Shown piece by piece: positions 41,311 to 50,748 of a stretch of DNA of 64,000 nt. The stretch's first letter is position 1. Each line of letters opens with the position of its first letter. This DNA is from JACJYC01 sp964558465 (GTDB lineage: Bacteria > Bacteroidota > Bacteroidia > Chitinophagales > Saprospiraceae): assembly GCA_964558465.1 (NCBI GenBank), contig CAZLEF010000001.1, forward strand, positions 62,001-126,000, read 5' to 3'. Position numbers and translations under genes: made by a program. The notes beneath the pieces are model-generated. The model was not told the origin of the DNA, did not search any database, and was given only the letters and a program-made list of their open reading frames with translations.

Positions 41311-42861
41311 ATGTCCCAACAGAACGACGCATTCAAAAAATTGGTAGCTCATTGCAAAGAGTACGGATTTATATTTCAGTCGAGCGAAGTGTACGACGGC
41401 CTTAGCGCGGTGTACGATTACGGCCCCTACGGCGTCGAGCTGAAAAACAATATCAAGGAATACTGGTGGCGTTCCATGGTGCAGATGCACGAAAATATCG
41501 TGGGCATCGACGCAGCCATCTTCATGCACCCCAAAACCTGGAAGGCTTCCGGCCATGTCGACGCATTCAACGACCCCCTGGTGGACAATAAAGACAGCAA
41601 AAAACGGTACCGCGCCGATGTGCTGATCGAGGAACAGATGGACAAGATTGAGGCCAAGATCAACAAAGAAGTGGAAAAAGCCCGCGGGCGGTTCGGCGAC
41701 AGCTTCGACGAGGCCATGTACCGATCCACCAACCCCAGGGTAACGGAATATCAGCAGCAATTCGACGCCATCCGCCAACGCCTGGCCACGGCCATGAGCA
41801 AGGGGGATATGGAGGCCCTGAAAACCCTGATCACCGACCTGGAGATCGCCGACCCCGAAACAGGCTCGCGCAACTGGACGGAAGTCCGCCAGTTCAACCT
41901 CATGTTCTCCACCCAGTTGGGCAATATCGCCGGCGAAGAGGGCAAACTCTACCTGCGCCCCGAAACCGCCCAGGGCATTTTTGTCAATTTCCTCAATGTG
42001 CAAAAAAGCACCCGGCAGAAGATCCCCTTCGGTATCGCCCAGATCGGCAAGGCCTTCCGCAACGAGATCGTGGCGCGGCAGTTCATCTTCCGCATGCGGG
42101 AATTTGAACAGATGGAAATGCAGTACTTCATCCAGCCCGGCACACAGAAGGAATGGTTCGACTACTGGAAGGGCATGCGCCGGAAATGGCACCTCGCCCT
42201 GGGCACCCCCGCCGAAAAACTGCGTTTCCACGTACACGAAAACCTGGCCCACTACGCCGACGCCGCCGAGGATATCCAGTTCGAATTCCCATTCGGATTC
42301 AAGGAACTGGAGGGTATCCACTCCCGCACCGACTTCGACCTGGGCAGTCACCAGCAATTGTCGGGCAAAAAAATGCAGTATTTCGATCCGGAACGGAATG
42401 AAAACTACGTCCCCTACGTCATTGAAACCTCCATCGGCTGCGACCGGATGTTCCTGGCCATGATGAGCCAGGCGCTCATCGAAGAGGCGGTGCCGGGCTC
42501 GGGCGAAGAAGGCAATACCCGCGACCTGTTGAAACTGCACCCGGCCCTGGCGCCGGTCAAAGCGGCCATTATGCCCCTCAAACGCAACGAGGATGCGCTG
42601 GTGGCCAAAGCCAAGGAGATCTTCAACCAACTCCGTTTTTCCTTCAAGGTCCAGTACGACGACACGGGCTCCATCGGCAAACTCTACCGCCGCCAGGACG
42701 CCATCGGTACGCCTTACTGCATTACCGTGGATTTTGAAACGCTGGAGGACAATACCGTTACCATCCGCGACCGCGATACCATGAAACAGGACCGGGTGGC
42801 GATCGGACAACTGGAGGAGATCATTCGAGAACGGGTGGATATGAAGCAATTGTTTTTGTAA
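41311..42861 (+). CDS. glyS: Glycyl-tRNA synthetase (single-chain, class II)
   Basis: A 516-aa cytoplasmic enzyme that charges tRNA-Gly. It is the homodimeric alpha2 form, not the alpha/beta GlyQ-GlyS form. The start is FKKLVAHCKEYGFIFQSSEVY, with YDYGPYGVELKNNIKEYWW. Class II motif 2 region: LRPETAQGIFVNF and FGIAQIGKAFRNEI, with FRMREFEQMEMQYF. Motif 3: ETSIGCDRMFLAMM. The anticodon-binding domain closes the protein (APVKAAIMPLKRNEDALV, DTGSIGKLYRRQDAIGTPY). The ATG at 41311 is preferred to upstream frames that run through the repeat. Confidence 0.95.
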   Translation: MSQQNDAFKKLVAHCKEYGFIFQSSEVYDGLSAVYDYGPYGVELKNNIKEYWWRSMVQMHENIVGIDAAIFMHPKTWKASGHVDAFNDPLVDNKDSKKRYRADVLIEEQMDKIEAKINKEVEKARGRFGDSFDEAMYRSTNPRVTEYQQQFDAIRQRLATAMSKGDMEALKTLITDLEIADPETGSRNWTEVRQFNLMFSTQLGNIAGEEGKLYLRPETAQGIFVNFLNVQKSTRQKIPFGIAQIGKAFRNEIVARQFIFRMREFEQMEMQYFIQPGTQKEWFDYWKGMRRKWHLALGTPAEKLRFHVHENLAHYADAAEDIQFEFPFGFKELEGIHSRTDFDLGSHQQLSGKKMQYFDPERNENYVPYVIETSIGCDRMFLAMMSQALIEEAVPGSGEEGNTRDLLKLHPALAPVKAAIMPLKRNEDALVAKAKEIFNQLRFSFKVQYDDTGSIGKLYRRQDAIGTPYCITVDFETLEDNTVTIRDRDTMKQDRVAIGQLEEIIRERVDMKQLFL

Positions 42862-42888
42862 GGGTTGGGATATATAAGTATTGCCGCT

Positions 42889-42907
42889 GGAAGCCCTTCA
42901 GGCTTCC
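42889..42907. repeat. Short hairpin after glyS
   Basis: GGAAGCC (42889-42895) and GGCTTCC (42901-42907) around CTTCA, 28 bp after the glyS stop. There is no T-run. It resembles the other small GC palindromes of the window (51417, 60129). Confidence 0.6.
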
Positions 42908-42961
42908 GGAACAAAACTTCCAACTTTTTCCTATTTTGCAGGCCATTCAACCAACCCTGCC

Positions 42962-43852
42962 ATGCGTTCACACCTCATCCTGTTTTCCTTGATCCTGGCC
43001 GGTTCAGGCTGGGCCTGCCAAAACCAACCGTCCGCCGACCCGGAATACACCCGGGAGATCAGCCAATGGCGGAAGGACCGCCTCAACGGCCTGATGGCGC
43101 CCGACGGCTGGCTCTCCCTGGCAGGACTGTACTGGCTGGAAGAAGGCGAGAATACCTTTGGGTCCGACCCCTCCAACAAGGTCGTTTTTCCGGCCAAGGC
43201 GCCGGCTTTTCTGGGGACGTTCTGGCGGCAGGGCGATTCCGTCGCGATGAAGGTTGCCTCCGGCGATCTCCGGGTCTCGGGCGCCGACTCCACCGGCTTT
43301 ATGGCGCTCAGCGGCAAAGGGGAACCGCCCATTGCCACACACGGCGACCTGGCCTGGGCTTATATCCAGCGCGGCGATAAAGTGGGCATCCGCCTGCGGG
43401 ACACCAAAAACCCGCTTTTGCAGGATACCCTCCAACTGGAATATTACGGGATCGACCCCTCCTGGCGGGTCAAGGCCCGGATGATCGTATTCGACACCAC
43501 CTATACCCTGGCCATGAAAAATGTATTGGGGATGACCCTGAAATACACCCTGCAGGGCGCCCTGCAGTTCGCCAAAGACGGCCGGGAGTTTACCCTGCAC
43601 GCCCTGGACGGCGGCGCCGACGGCGAGTTTTTCCTCATTTTTTCCGATCTTACCACCGGCGAAGGGACCTATCCCGCCGGGCGCTACCTGTACGCAGGCC
43701 GCGACAGCCTCGGCGATATCTGGGTGGATTTTAATAAGGCTTATAACCCACCCTGCGCTTTTACCAAATACGCAACCTGCCTCCTTCCGCCCGCTGAAAA
43801 CCACCTGGATATTGCGGTGGAAGCAGGAGAAAAATTTGTGGGGGAGCATTGA
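42962..43852 (+). CDS. DUF1684-family lipoprotein
   Basis: A 296-aa protein with a lipoprotein signal (LILAGSGWAC, Cys about 19). DUF1684 hallmarks are complete: ISQWRKDRLNGLMAPDGWLS with LAGLYWLEEGENTFGSDPSN at the start, VGIRLRDTKNPL in the middle, and GEGTYPAGRYLYAG, DFNKAYNPPCAFTKYATC and LPPAENHLDIAVEAGE at the end. The conserved Cys residues of NPPCAF and ATC may form a disulfide or a metal site. The function is unknown. The ATG at 42962 gives the signal peptide. Confidence 0.88.
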   Translation: MRSHLILFSLILAGSGWACQNQPSADPEYTREISQWRKDRLNGLMAPDGWLSLAGLYWLEEGENTFGSDPSNKVVFPAKAPAFLGTFWRQGDSVAMKVASGDLRVSGADSTGFMALSGKGEPPIATHGDLAWAYIQRGDKVGIRLRDTKNPLLQDTLQLEYYGIDPSWRVKARMIVFDTTYTLAMKNVLGMTLKYTLQGALQFAKDGREFTLHALDGGADGEFFLIFSDLTTGEGTYPAGRYLYAGRDSLGDIWVDFNKAYNPPCAFTKYATCLLPPAENHLDIAVEAGEKFVGEH

Positions 43853-43886
43853 GGGGTGGTTGGCAGTCTTCAGTCCACAGTCCTCA

Positions 43887-43938
43887 GTCGAAGTGGGAAC
43901 TGAGCGGAGTCGAAGTGGGAACTGAGCGGAGTCGAAGT
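43887..43938. repeat. 22-bp direct repeat with dispersed ACTGAGCGGAGTCGAA unit
   Basis: A 22-bp unit occurs twice without a gap (43887-43908 and 43909-43930) plus an 8-bp part. Each copy contains ACTGAGCGGAGTCGAA, the inverse of the repeat found after creD at 32165-32213. Confidence 0.85.
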
Positions 43939-43998
43939 CAGGGGCCCGGGGTTGTTTAAACGGCAGCCATCGATCATGAACCACCATAACCAAACACC

Positions 43999-45273
43999 AT
44001 GAAAAACCAACCCATCTTTTCCGCCCTCGACCGCCAGCGCGACATCTATATCCGCGGGGTAAGCGGGACCCTGCCGGCAATTCCCGTTCATCCGGATCTG
44101 CTGGAGCAAAAAGCGCAGGAAAAAATGGGCAAGGCAGCCTTTGCCTACATCGCCGGAGGAGCTGGACTGGAGACCACCGTCAAAAGCAACCGCCAGGGAT
44201 TTGAACGCTGGAAGATTGTGCCCCGGATGCTGCGCGACGTCAGCCAGGCGGATACGTCGACGGAGCTTTTCGGCAAACGCCTGCCGGTTCCGCTGCTGCT
44301 GTCGCCCGTTGGTGTGCTCGATATGGCCCATCCAAAGGCCGACCTTGCCGTGGGCAAAGCTGCTGCGGACCTTGGGATTCCCTATATTTTTTCCAACCAG
44401 GCTTCGACGCCCATGGAGGCGGTGACGCAGGTAATGGCAGACGGCCAACGGTGGTTTCAACTGTACTGGAGCAAATCCGACGAACTGGTGGCCAGCCTCG
44501 TCAAACGTGCGGAAGCCTGCGGCTGCGGCGCCATCGTGGTCACACTCGATACCACGATGCTGGGCTGGCGCATCCGCGACCTCGACCTGGCCTACCTGCC
44601 TTTTTTGCGGGGCCGTGGCATCGCGCAATACGTTTCCGACCCCGTGTTCCAGCGCCTGATGGATGAACCGGATGCCCAAAACCCGGCACAACCCAAACGG
44701 CGCCTGACCCCGGAACTGATCGGGTCGGTGCTGGAACTGATGCGCAATTATCCCGGCGGGTTCTGGCAAAATTTGCGCTCCGGCCGCCCGCTGAAAGCCG
44801 TCCGCAAATTCATCAACCTCTATACCAACCCGGCTTTGCAGTGGAGCGACCTCCCATTCCTCCGCGAACATACCCGCCTGCCCATCCTGCTCAAAGGCAT
44901 ATTGCATCCCGACGACGCCCGGCGGGCAGTTGACGAAGGCATCGACGGGATCATCGTCTCCAACCACGGCGGCCGCCAGGTGGACGGCGCCATACCCGCT
45001 ATCGGGGCGCTGCCGGGCATTGTGGCAGCGGTAGCGGGGCGTATACCCGTTATTATGGATAGCGGCGTCAGGGGCGGCGCAGACATGTTCAAGGCCATCG
45101 CCCTGGGCGCCAAAGCGGTCTGTATCGGCAGGCCTTATGTTTACGGGCTGGCCCTGGCCGGCGAAAACGGCGTCCGGGAGGTCATCCGGAACTACTGGGC
45201 GGATTTTGAACTGACGATGCGATTGAGCGGGTGCAAAACGGTAGCTGAGGTTGGCCCCGGATGTTTAATTTGA
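43999..45273 (+). CDS. FMN-dependent alpha-hydroxy-acid dehydrogenase/oxidase
   Basis: A 424-aa cytoplasmic flavoprotein with a TIM-barrel core. FERWKIVPRMLRDVSQADTST and LLLSPVGVLDMAHPKADLAV form the FMN side; WFQLYWSKSDELVASLVKRA, IVVTLDTTMLGWRIRDLDL, then LPILLKGILHPDDARRAVDE and the signature SNHGGRQVDGA (catalytic His, substrate Arg), followed by VIMDSGVRGGADMFKAIALG and GRPYVYGLALAGENGV. It oxidises an L-2-hydroxy acid; the overall layout with a long central insert (residues ~190-270) resembles lactate 2-monooxygenase more than glycolate oxidase. Whether O2 or quinone is the acceptor cannot be read from the sequence. Confidence 0.9.
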   Translation: MKNQPIFSALDRQRDIYIRGVSGTLPAIPVHPDLLEQKAQEKMGKAAFAYIAGGAGLETTVKSNRQGFERWKIVPRMLRDVSQADTSTELFGKRLPVPLLLSPVGVLDMAHPKADLAVGKAAADLGIPYIFSNQASTPMEAVTQVMADGQRWFQLYWSKSDELVASLVKRAEACGCGAIVVTLDTTMLGWRIRDLDLAYLPFLRGRGIAQYVSDPVFQRLMDEPDAQNPAQPKRRLTPELIGSVLELMRNYPGGFWQNLRSGRPLKAVRKFINLYTNPALQWSDLPFLREHTRLPILLKGILHPDDARRAVDEGIDGIIVSNHGGRQVDGAIPAIGALPGIVAAVAGRIPVIMDSGVRGGADMFKAIALGAKAVCIGRPYVYGLALAGENGVREVIRNYWADFELTMRLSGCKTVAEVGPGCLI

Positions 45274-45406
45274 GGGCACTAGTGCGACTAGACCGAATTA
45301 ATTTAACGCTTTTTTTCACTTTATCTGCTGATTTTCAATAGTTTGGCCTGTAATGGAACTTACGACTTGCACTAGAACCTGGGCGCCGGGCAGGTTGTAA
45401 AGAAAA

Positions 45407-45556
45407 GTTTGGTTTGGTTTGGAGGTTTGGTATGGTTTGTGCCATAAGCATCCCTTTGAGGATGTTGTTAACGATCCCAAACCATTCCAAACCATTCCAA
45501 ACCATCCCAAACCATCCCAAACCATCCCAAACCATCCCAAACTGCCCCAAACGTTC
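45407..45556. repeat. 10-bp tandem repeat with inverted partner
   Basis: The 346-bp gap after 45273 holds no gene. Eight 10-bp units near CCAAACCATC cover 45477-45556. Their inverse (GTTTGGTTTGG and TTTGGTATGGTTTG, 45407-45440) lies 36 bp upstream, so a long hairpin is possible. The array stops 63 bp before the cupin gene. Confidence 0.8.
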
Positions 45557-45619
45557 CAACATTTGAACAAAACTCCCGTCAAAGCACCAATCATCATAAA
45601 CCATTAAAATCACCTGACT

Positions 45620-46042
45620 ATGCATTCAATGAAAAAAACGATCCTGACTTTCCTGCCCCTGGCCATCCTTGGCCTGATCTGGGCGTTTACCTCTGTTGAA
45701 AAAGAAAGTACCGGCGAGGGTTTCGCCCGTTTTCAGACGGAAGAACTGCGACAACAATTGAAAACGTCGGGTCGGCCCTACCTGCCGTTTCTGAACAAAA
45801 ATACGCTGCTATCGGGCGTTTACAGGCTGGAAGCCGGCGCCACCGATGGCCAGGAACCCCACGAAATGGATGAAGTATACTACGTGATCTCGGGGAAAGC
45901 CCGGTTCAAAGCCGGTGAGGAAGATACGGAGATCCAGGCGGGCGACATCCTGTTTGTGGCCGCCCGCCTGGATCATCAATTTTATGATATTGCGGAAGAT
46001 CTGGAGTTGCTGGTCTTTTTCTCGACGGCGAAGCCGGATTGA
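45620..46042 (+). CDS. Cupin-domain protein with N-terminal signal/anchor
   Basis: A 140-aa protein (137 from the ATG at 45629) with a hydrophobic N-terminus (TILTFLPLAILGLIWAF). The cupin core reads PHEMDEVYYVISGKARFKAG (motif 1, one His replaced by Met) and IQAGDILFVAARLDHQFYDI (motif 2). Metal binding may be altered. Small single-domain cupins have many roles and no activity is assigned. The small gene lies between the dehydrogenase and the 46101 gene. Confidence 0.8.
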   Translation: MHSMKKTILTFLPLAILGLIWAFTSVEKESTGEGFARFQTEELRQQLKTSGRPYLPFLNKNTLLSGVYRLEAGATDGQEPHEMDEVYYVISGKARFKAGEEDTEIQAGDILFVAARLDHQFYDIAEDLELLVFFSTAKPD

Positions 46043-46100
46043 GCGCTGGATAGTTTCATTGAAACCATGTAACCATGTAACCATGAAACATTGAACTCCA

Positions 46101-47900
46101 TCAAACAAACCGCTCCAGATGGTACCCCACCATGGTTTTCAGTGTAGCCAGCGCCAGTGATTTGGATTGTTCCTGATTGAATCCGCGGTCCATATAAAAA
46201 TCTTCGAGCCGGACCTCCGATTGGTAATAGACAATTTTCATGGCCAGCACCAGGTTGCGGTTGAGCGGATCTTTATCGGCCCAGGCATTCAGCCCTTCCC
46301 AAAGCTGGGTATGCCAGACGTCGGCCGCTTTGACCTCATCCTTGGTCAGCGCTTTTGGGGCCAGGAACATGCCGGCCCGTTTGGAGGCATCCGTGGAGAG
46401 GCGCACCTGATCCAGTTTGGTGGAACCGTTCATATCTGCGGCAAGCGCCTGGAGGGTACGGATCTCCGGCCAATCCAGGAATTGGTCGCAGGCCTGCAAT
46501 TTCAGGCTGCCGGCATTACTGCCCGCAAATGCCGCATGTGCCTTTGCGGTTTCCTTCGGGTGTTCTTCGTACAACCAGCAAGGGGCGGCCACGTCGTTGC
46601 CCGGCGCCGCGTGGATATAATGCAGGTGCAGGATCAATTGATCGAGGTCCTGATACGCGTAGGTAGCCTTATAATCGAACAGCGGCTGAGCCGCCAGTTT
46701 CTTGCCTTCAAAAGCCAGGCGGATGGCCTGGTTCATCAGGTTATTCACTTCGTTGCCGGCGCCCAGCGTTCGGAACAGCAGGTAGGCCTGGTAACCTTTG
46801 GCGACCGCGGTGGGTGAGCGCTCGATGGTTTCGGGCGCCTTGGGGTCGTCGAGCAGCTTATTGACGGCGTATTGAAGGGAATTGCCGGTTGAGGCCTGGC
46901 CTGCAGGATCGAGATAATCCGCCAGCAGGGTGTATTTTTGCAGTTCCCGGTTTTGCTGAACGGCTTTATTGTAGGCCGAAGCAGTGCCGGGTCCGTAATA
47001 CCCATCCAGGCTTCCGGTATACGCGTTTAACGATTTGAGCACCTTTTGCAGGTCGAGCACCGAACGCCTTTTCACCTTGGCCCGGATATCCGGCATGGGG
47101 ATCTTGTTGGCGCCTTTGCGCTGGATATTCGGCTGGACGGTCTCGGGTTCGTCGTATGCAGTTACATCTGCCGTCCGGTTGGCGGATTTGTCTTGTGGAA
47201 TATACTTGCCGTCGCCGGATTTGACCTGTATCCGGTCCTGTCCGGTGTAGTAATCATCCGGCATTTTCACCTGTCCTTTTCCTTGTTTGGCCTGTTCCTG
47301 GGGAATACCGCGCTGAGCCAGCTGATTGTCCAGTTCAAACGGGATGAGGTTCTTTTTCAGGCCGGTTTCAAACTGTCCGATCCGGATCAGCAGGGTATTA
47401 TTGATGTTTTTAATGAAGGCGTCCGGGAAACCGGCCTGGCGGATACCGGGCAGGATGGCCTGGGCGTCTGCGACAGAAGGGAATATGCCCGTCATGATCT
47501 TGATATGGTCGCCGCCCAGGGAAGCATACAGATCGCCGGCTTTTTCCATCTTTTCCCACTCGATAGGGGATTTGATATTCCGGGTGGCCAACTGGATAAC
47601 CGTCACATTCTGGCCCTCGCTCAACCGGCGTTCCTCCACAAAAGCGCTGTTATAACCTTTTTGCTTCAGCAATTGCAGCGACTTGTCGGCCTCGCTGCGG
47701 TTGTCGAAACCGCCCAGGTAAACCTGGGTAAGGTTGCCCTCCATAGCCAGCGAGTAAACAAAACCTACGGAGCGGATATCATCAAATTGGGAGGATCTGG
47801 CATCAAGGAACGTGCCGACGTTGACCGTGTAAAAACTTTGCGCGAACAGAAAAACAGGCGCGAACAGGTAAGCCAGAACAAGTGGCTGGATTTTTTTCAT
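46101..47900 (-). CDS. Exported protein with SPOR-like repeats and a peptidoglycan-binding-like segment
   Basis: A 599-aa protein from the ATG at 47900 (signal LVLAYLFAPVFLFAQ). Two or three short SPOR-like units occur at ~20-200: YTVNVGTFLDARSSQFDDIR with VYLGGFDNRSEADKSLQLLK, and MTGIFPSVADAQAILPGIRQ with LLIRIGQFETG. Around residues 285-325 VLDLQKVLKSLNAYTGSLDG followed by YYGPGTASAYNKAV fits a peptidoglycan-binding-domain-1-like motif. The rest is helical and unassigned, with CWLYEEHPK and CDQFLDWPE. SPOR domains bind denuded glycan, so a cell-wall role is inferred. It is divergent from the permease gene at 48272. Confidence 0.6.
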   Translation of the reverse strand: MKKIQPLVLAYLFAPVFLFAQSFYTVNVGTFLDARSSQFDDIRSVGFVYSLAMEGNLTQVYLGGFDNRSEADKSLQLLKQKGYNSAFVEERRLSEGQNVTVIQLATRNIKSPIEWEKMEKAGDLYASLGGDHIKIMTGIFPSVADAQAILPGIRQAGFPDAFIKNINNTLLIRIGQFETGLKKNLIPFELDNQLAQRGIPQEQAKQGKGQVKMPDDYYTGQDRIQVKSGDGKYIPQDKSANRTADVTAYDEPETVQPNIQRKGANKIPMPDIRAKVKRRSVLDLQKVLKSLNAYTGSLDGYYGPGTASAYNKAVQQNRELQKYTLLADYLDPAGQASTGNSLQYAVNKLLDDPKAPETIERSPTAVAKGYQAYLLFRTLGAGNEVNNLMNQAIRLAFEGKKLAAQPLFDYKATYAYQDLDQLILHLHYIHAAPGNDVAAPCWLYEEHPKETAKAHAAFAGSNAGSLKLQACDQFLDWPEIRTLQALAADMNGSTKLDQVRLSTDASKRAGMFLAPKALTKDEVKAADVWHTQLWEGLNAWADKDPLNRNLVLAMKIVYYQSEVRLEDFYMDRGFNQEQSKSLALATLKTMVGYHLERFV

Positions 47901-48099
47901 CACTTTGGTTTTTTCAAATCTTCACTATGGGCATAGCAAAGACTCATGGTCAAAATGTAATTATACTTGCCCTTAACGAAATTTACCTATTCCAAATTTT
48001 TCTATATCGCGTCGGAGGCAAAAATAAAGGATATTTTTAACAAAATCAGGCATTTCGGGATTCCGGCAGCCCTTTTAAGCCGTTTTTAACATCCTGTGT

Positions 48100-48136
48100 T
48101 GTCCGCTTTTGTACGGTTTTTGTTCGTTTTTGAACA
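48100..48136 (+). promoter_or_regulatory. Twin 16-bp operator (site A) upstream of the first permease
   Basis: TGTCCGCTTTTGTACG (48100-48115) and TGTTCGTTTTTGAACA (48121-48136) are separated by exactly 5 bp, giving a 21-bp period or two helix turns. The shared pattern is TGTYC-N6-GNACR. Equivalent pairs lie at 51129-51165 and 61956-61992, always upstream of a permease gene and a sigma-54-like promoter. Confidence 0.65.
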
Positions 48137-48190
48137 TAACACCGGATCTGTTTTCCTTTAAAACGCTGGATATCAGTGCAATAAAATTAA

Positions 48191-48206
48191 AGGAACGATT
48201 TTTGCT
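48191..48206 (+). promoter_or_regulatory. Sigma-54-type promoter (site A)
   Basis: AGGAACGATTTTTGCT has GG (-24) and GC (-12) 12 bp apart with the TTGC core of the RpoN consensus TGGCACG-N4-TTGC. Transcription would start near 48218, 54 bp before the ATG at 48272. The operator pair sits about 100 bp upstream, a usual enhancer distance. Confidence 0.6.
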
Positions 48207-48271
48207 GCAAAAACTCGAATTTGCCTTTGTTAAAAACAATAACCGGTTATAATCCGGCAAAACACCCAACT

Positions 48272-50719
48272 ATGTTCACCAATCACCTGAAGATTGCCTG
48301 GCGCAATCTGATGCGCAACCGGGGGTTTACCCTTATCAATATCCTTGGACTGACCATCGGCCTGGTTTGTTTCATGCTTATTTTGTTGTACATCCAGGAC
48401 GAGTTGAGTTATGATAAATGGCAGGCCGGCGGCGACCGAATCTACCGGGTGGCGCTGGAACGGAAATACCCGGGGCGTTCGCGGTTTTACGCCATCATTC
48501 CTGCGTCCTATTCCAATTCCATGAAACAGGATTTCTCAGAAGTGGAAGCCAGTTGCCGCCTGTTCTTTTTCCAGGGCAACAGTTTCATGATCAAGAAGGA
48601 TAAAGAACTGTTCGAAGAAACAAATGTCATGTGGGCCGACTCCAATTTCTTCGATCTCTTCAGCATTGCCTTTTTAAAAGGCGATCAAAAAGCGGCCCTG
48701 GTCAAACCGAATTCAGTGGTCCTGACCGAGTCTGCCGCTAAAAAATATTTTGGGGAAGCCGACCCGGTCGGCAAGATCCTCGACCTGGCCCAAACCGAAA
48801 ATGACCTGCTGGTAACAGGCGTTTGCGGCGATGTTCCGGAGAACTCCCACTTCAAATTTGACCTGCTGATGTCCTCTACGGCGCTGGGGTTCATCCAACA
48901 GCCCAATTTTATCAATTTTTCGGCCTATACCTATTTGCGGCTTGCACCCGGCGCCGACCCGGAAGCGCTGGAAAAAAAGTTGCCCGAACATGTAATCAAA
49001 CATGCTTCCGGGCAGATCCTCAACCAGTTTGGCGTGAACTATGAGGAATATGTAAAACAGGGCAACGGTTACCGTTATTTTCTGCAGCCCCTGACAGGCA
49101 TTTACCTCGATTCGAACCTGGAGTCGGAGATGAAGCCGCCGGGGTCGAGGCAGCGCATCTATTTCTTTACCGTTATCGCCGCCCTGATCCTGATCATCGC
49201 CTGCATCAACTTTATGAACCTGGCAACCGCCCGTTCGGCCAACCGGGCCCGGGAAGTGGGCATCCGCAAGACATTGGGTTCGGGCCGGGGGCAGATCGCA
49301 AGCCAGTTTTTTCTGGAAGCGGTGCTGATCACCCTGATCAGCGCTTTGCTGGCTGCCGGGATCAATTTCCTGGTGCTCCCTTCATTCAATGAAATCACCG
49401 GAAAAGCCCTGACAACCGCCAGCCTGTTCAGTTGGAAATCCTTCCTGATCCTGGCCGGCGCTGCGGCGCTGACAGGGATTTTATCCGGCGCCTACCCGGC
49501 TTTGGCCCTTTCGGCTTTCAAACCCATCGAGGTGTTGCGCGGGAAATTTTTGCAGACCAAAAAGGGTTCCCTGCTGCGCAACCTGCTGGTGATCTTTCAA
49601 TTCGGCATCTCCGTTTTTCTGATCATCAGTACGATCCTGGTTTACCGGCAGATGGCCTATACCCAGAACAAGTCGCTGGGTTTCGACAAAGAAAGCGTGG
49701 TGACGCTTCAGGGGGCAGGTGGCATGACCGCCCTGCAGGAAGAGACCTTTAAAAAAGAGATCGGGCGCCTGCCCGGTGTGGCGGCGGTCAGCGGCTGCAA
49801 CACCCAACCCGGCGGACAATATTTCGGCATGTCCTTCAAACCCCAAAGCGCCGATGAAATGACTACCGGCAGCGGTTTGATCGTAGACGAAGGTTATATT
49901 GAATGTATGAAAATGGAAATGACGGCCGGCCGCAGTTTCTCTGAAAACTTTATGGATACCTTGTCGATCGTGATCAATGAAGCCGCAGCCCGGGAAATGG
50001 AACTGAAAGAACCGGTTGGAACAACCCTGGTCACCAACGACCAATTTCTCAACCCCGTACCTGGCCAACAATCGGTCTACACCATTATCGGAGTAGTACG
50101 TGATTTCCATTTTCAGTCCTTGCATCAGGTCATTTCACCGCTGTTCCTGCTGCACAACCAGCGTTCTTTCCAACCCGGGGTCGACAACCTGATCACGGTC
50201 CGTTTGCGCCCTTCCAATTTCCAGAGCACCCTTCAACAGATCGAAACCATGTGGAAAAATTTCCAGCCGGAAACCCCATTCAGGTATGCTTTCCTCGACC
50301 AGGAATGGGCCAACCTGTACGAAAAGGAAATGACGACCCGCAAGGTATTCGGCATTTTCAGCTTGCTGGCGATCCTTATTGCCTGCCTGGGGCTGCTGGC
50401 GCTCGCGGCTTTCACAGCAGAAAGGCGCACCAAAGAGATCGGGATCCGGAAAGTACTGGGCGCAACGACCGGCGGAATTGTGGGGCTCCTGTCAAAAGAC
50501 TTTTTAAAACTGGTGGTTTTTGCCATCCTGATCGCATCGCCGGTAGCCTGGTACGCCATGAACAACTGGCTGCAGGATTTTGCCTACCGGATCGAAATCG
50601 AATGGTGGGTATTTGTGCTGGCGGGACTCCTGGCGGTCGCCATCGCGTTCCTGACGGTCAGCGCGCAATCGGTCAGGGCAGCATTGGCCAATCCGGTGGA
50701 CTCGTTGAAAAGCGATTGA
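48272..50719 (+). CDS. FtsX/MacB-type ABC transporter permease, first copy
   Basis: An 815-aa inner-membrane protein with the duplicated FtsX layout. It begins LKIAWRNLMRNRGFTLINIL and continues LGLTIGLVCFMLILLYIQ, then a MacB-like periplasmic domain (YDKWQAGGDRIYRVALE, PNSVVLTESAAKKYFGEADP, VPENSHFKFDLL). Three helices of the first half follow, with the MacB motif ATARSANRAREVGIRKTLGS, then a second half starting QFGISVFLIISTILVYRQM and ending ERRTKEIGIRKVLGATTGGI with the last helices. No ATPase domain is fused and none is adjacent. These permeases export peptides, lipoproteins or drugs or act as mechanotransmitters. The 318-bp spacer before it carries the twin operator and the sigma-54 site. 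Confidence 0.9.
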   Translation: MFTNHLKIAWRNLMRNRGFTLINILGLTIGLVCFMLILLYIQDELSYDKWQAGGDRIYRVALERKYPGRSRFYAIIPASYSNSMKQDFSEVEASCRLFFFQGNSFMIKKDKELFEETNVMWADSNFFDLFSIAFLKGDQKAALVKPNSVVLTESAAKKYFGEADPVGKILDLAQTENDLLVTGVCGDVPENSHFKFDLLMSSTALGFIQQPNFINFSAYTYLRLAPGADPEALEKKLPEHVIKHASGQILNQFGVNYEEYVKQGNGYRYFLQPLTGIYLDSNLESEMKPPGSRQRIYFFTVIAALILIIACINFMNLATARSANRAREVGIRKTLGSGRGQIASQFFLEAVLITLISALLAAGINFLVLPSFNEITGKALTTASLFSWKSFLILAGAAALTGILSGAYPALALSAFKPIEVLRGKFLQTKKGSLLRNLLVIFQFGISVFLIISTILVYRQMAYTQNKSLGFDKESVVTLQGAGGMTALQEETFKKEIGRLPGVAAVSGCNTQPGGQYFGMSFKPQSADEMTTGSGLIVDEGYIECMKMEMTAGRSFSENFMDTLSIVINEAAAREMELKEPVGTTLVTNDQFLNPVPGQQSVYTIIGVVRDFHFQSLHQVISPLFLLHNQRSFQPGVDNLITVRLRPSNFQSTLQQIETMWKNFQPETPFRYAFLDQEWANLYEKEMTTRKVFGIFSLLAILIACLGLLALAAFTAERRTKEIGIRKVLGATTGGIVGLLSKDFLKLVVFAILIASPVAWYAMNNWLQDFAYRIEIEWWVFVLAGLLAVAIAFLTVSAQSVRAALANPVDSLKSD

Positions 50720-50748
50720 CCCCTCACCCTGGTTGAAGTCGATTATTT

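Noticed and set aside
41176..42849. Long minus-strand frame opposite glyS
   Set aside because: Pure antisense shadow of a strongly conserved gene; translation shows no family pattern.
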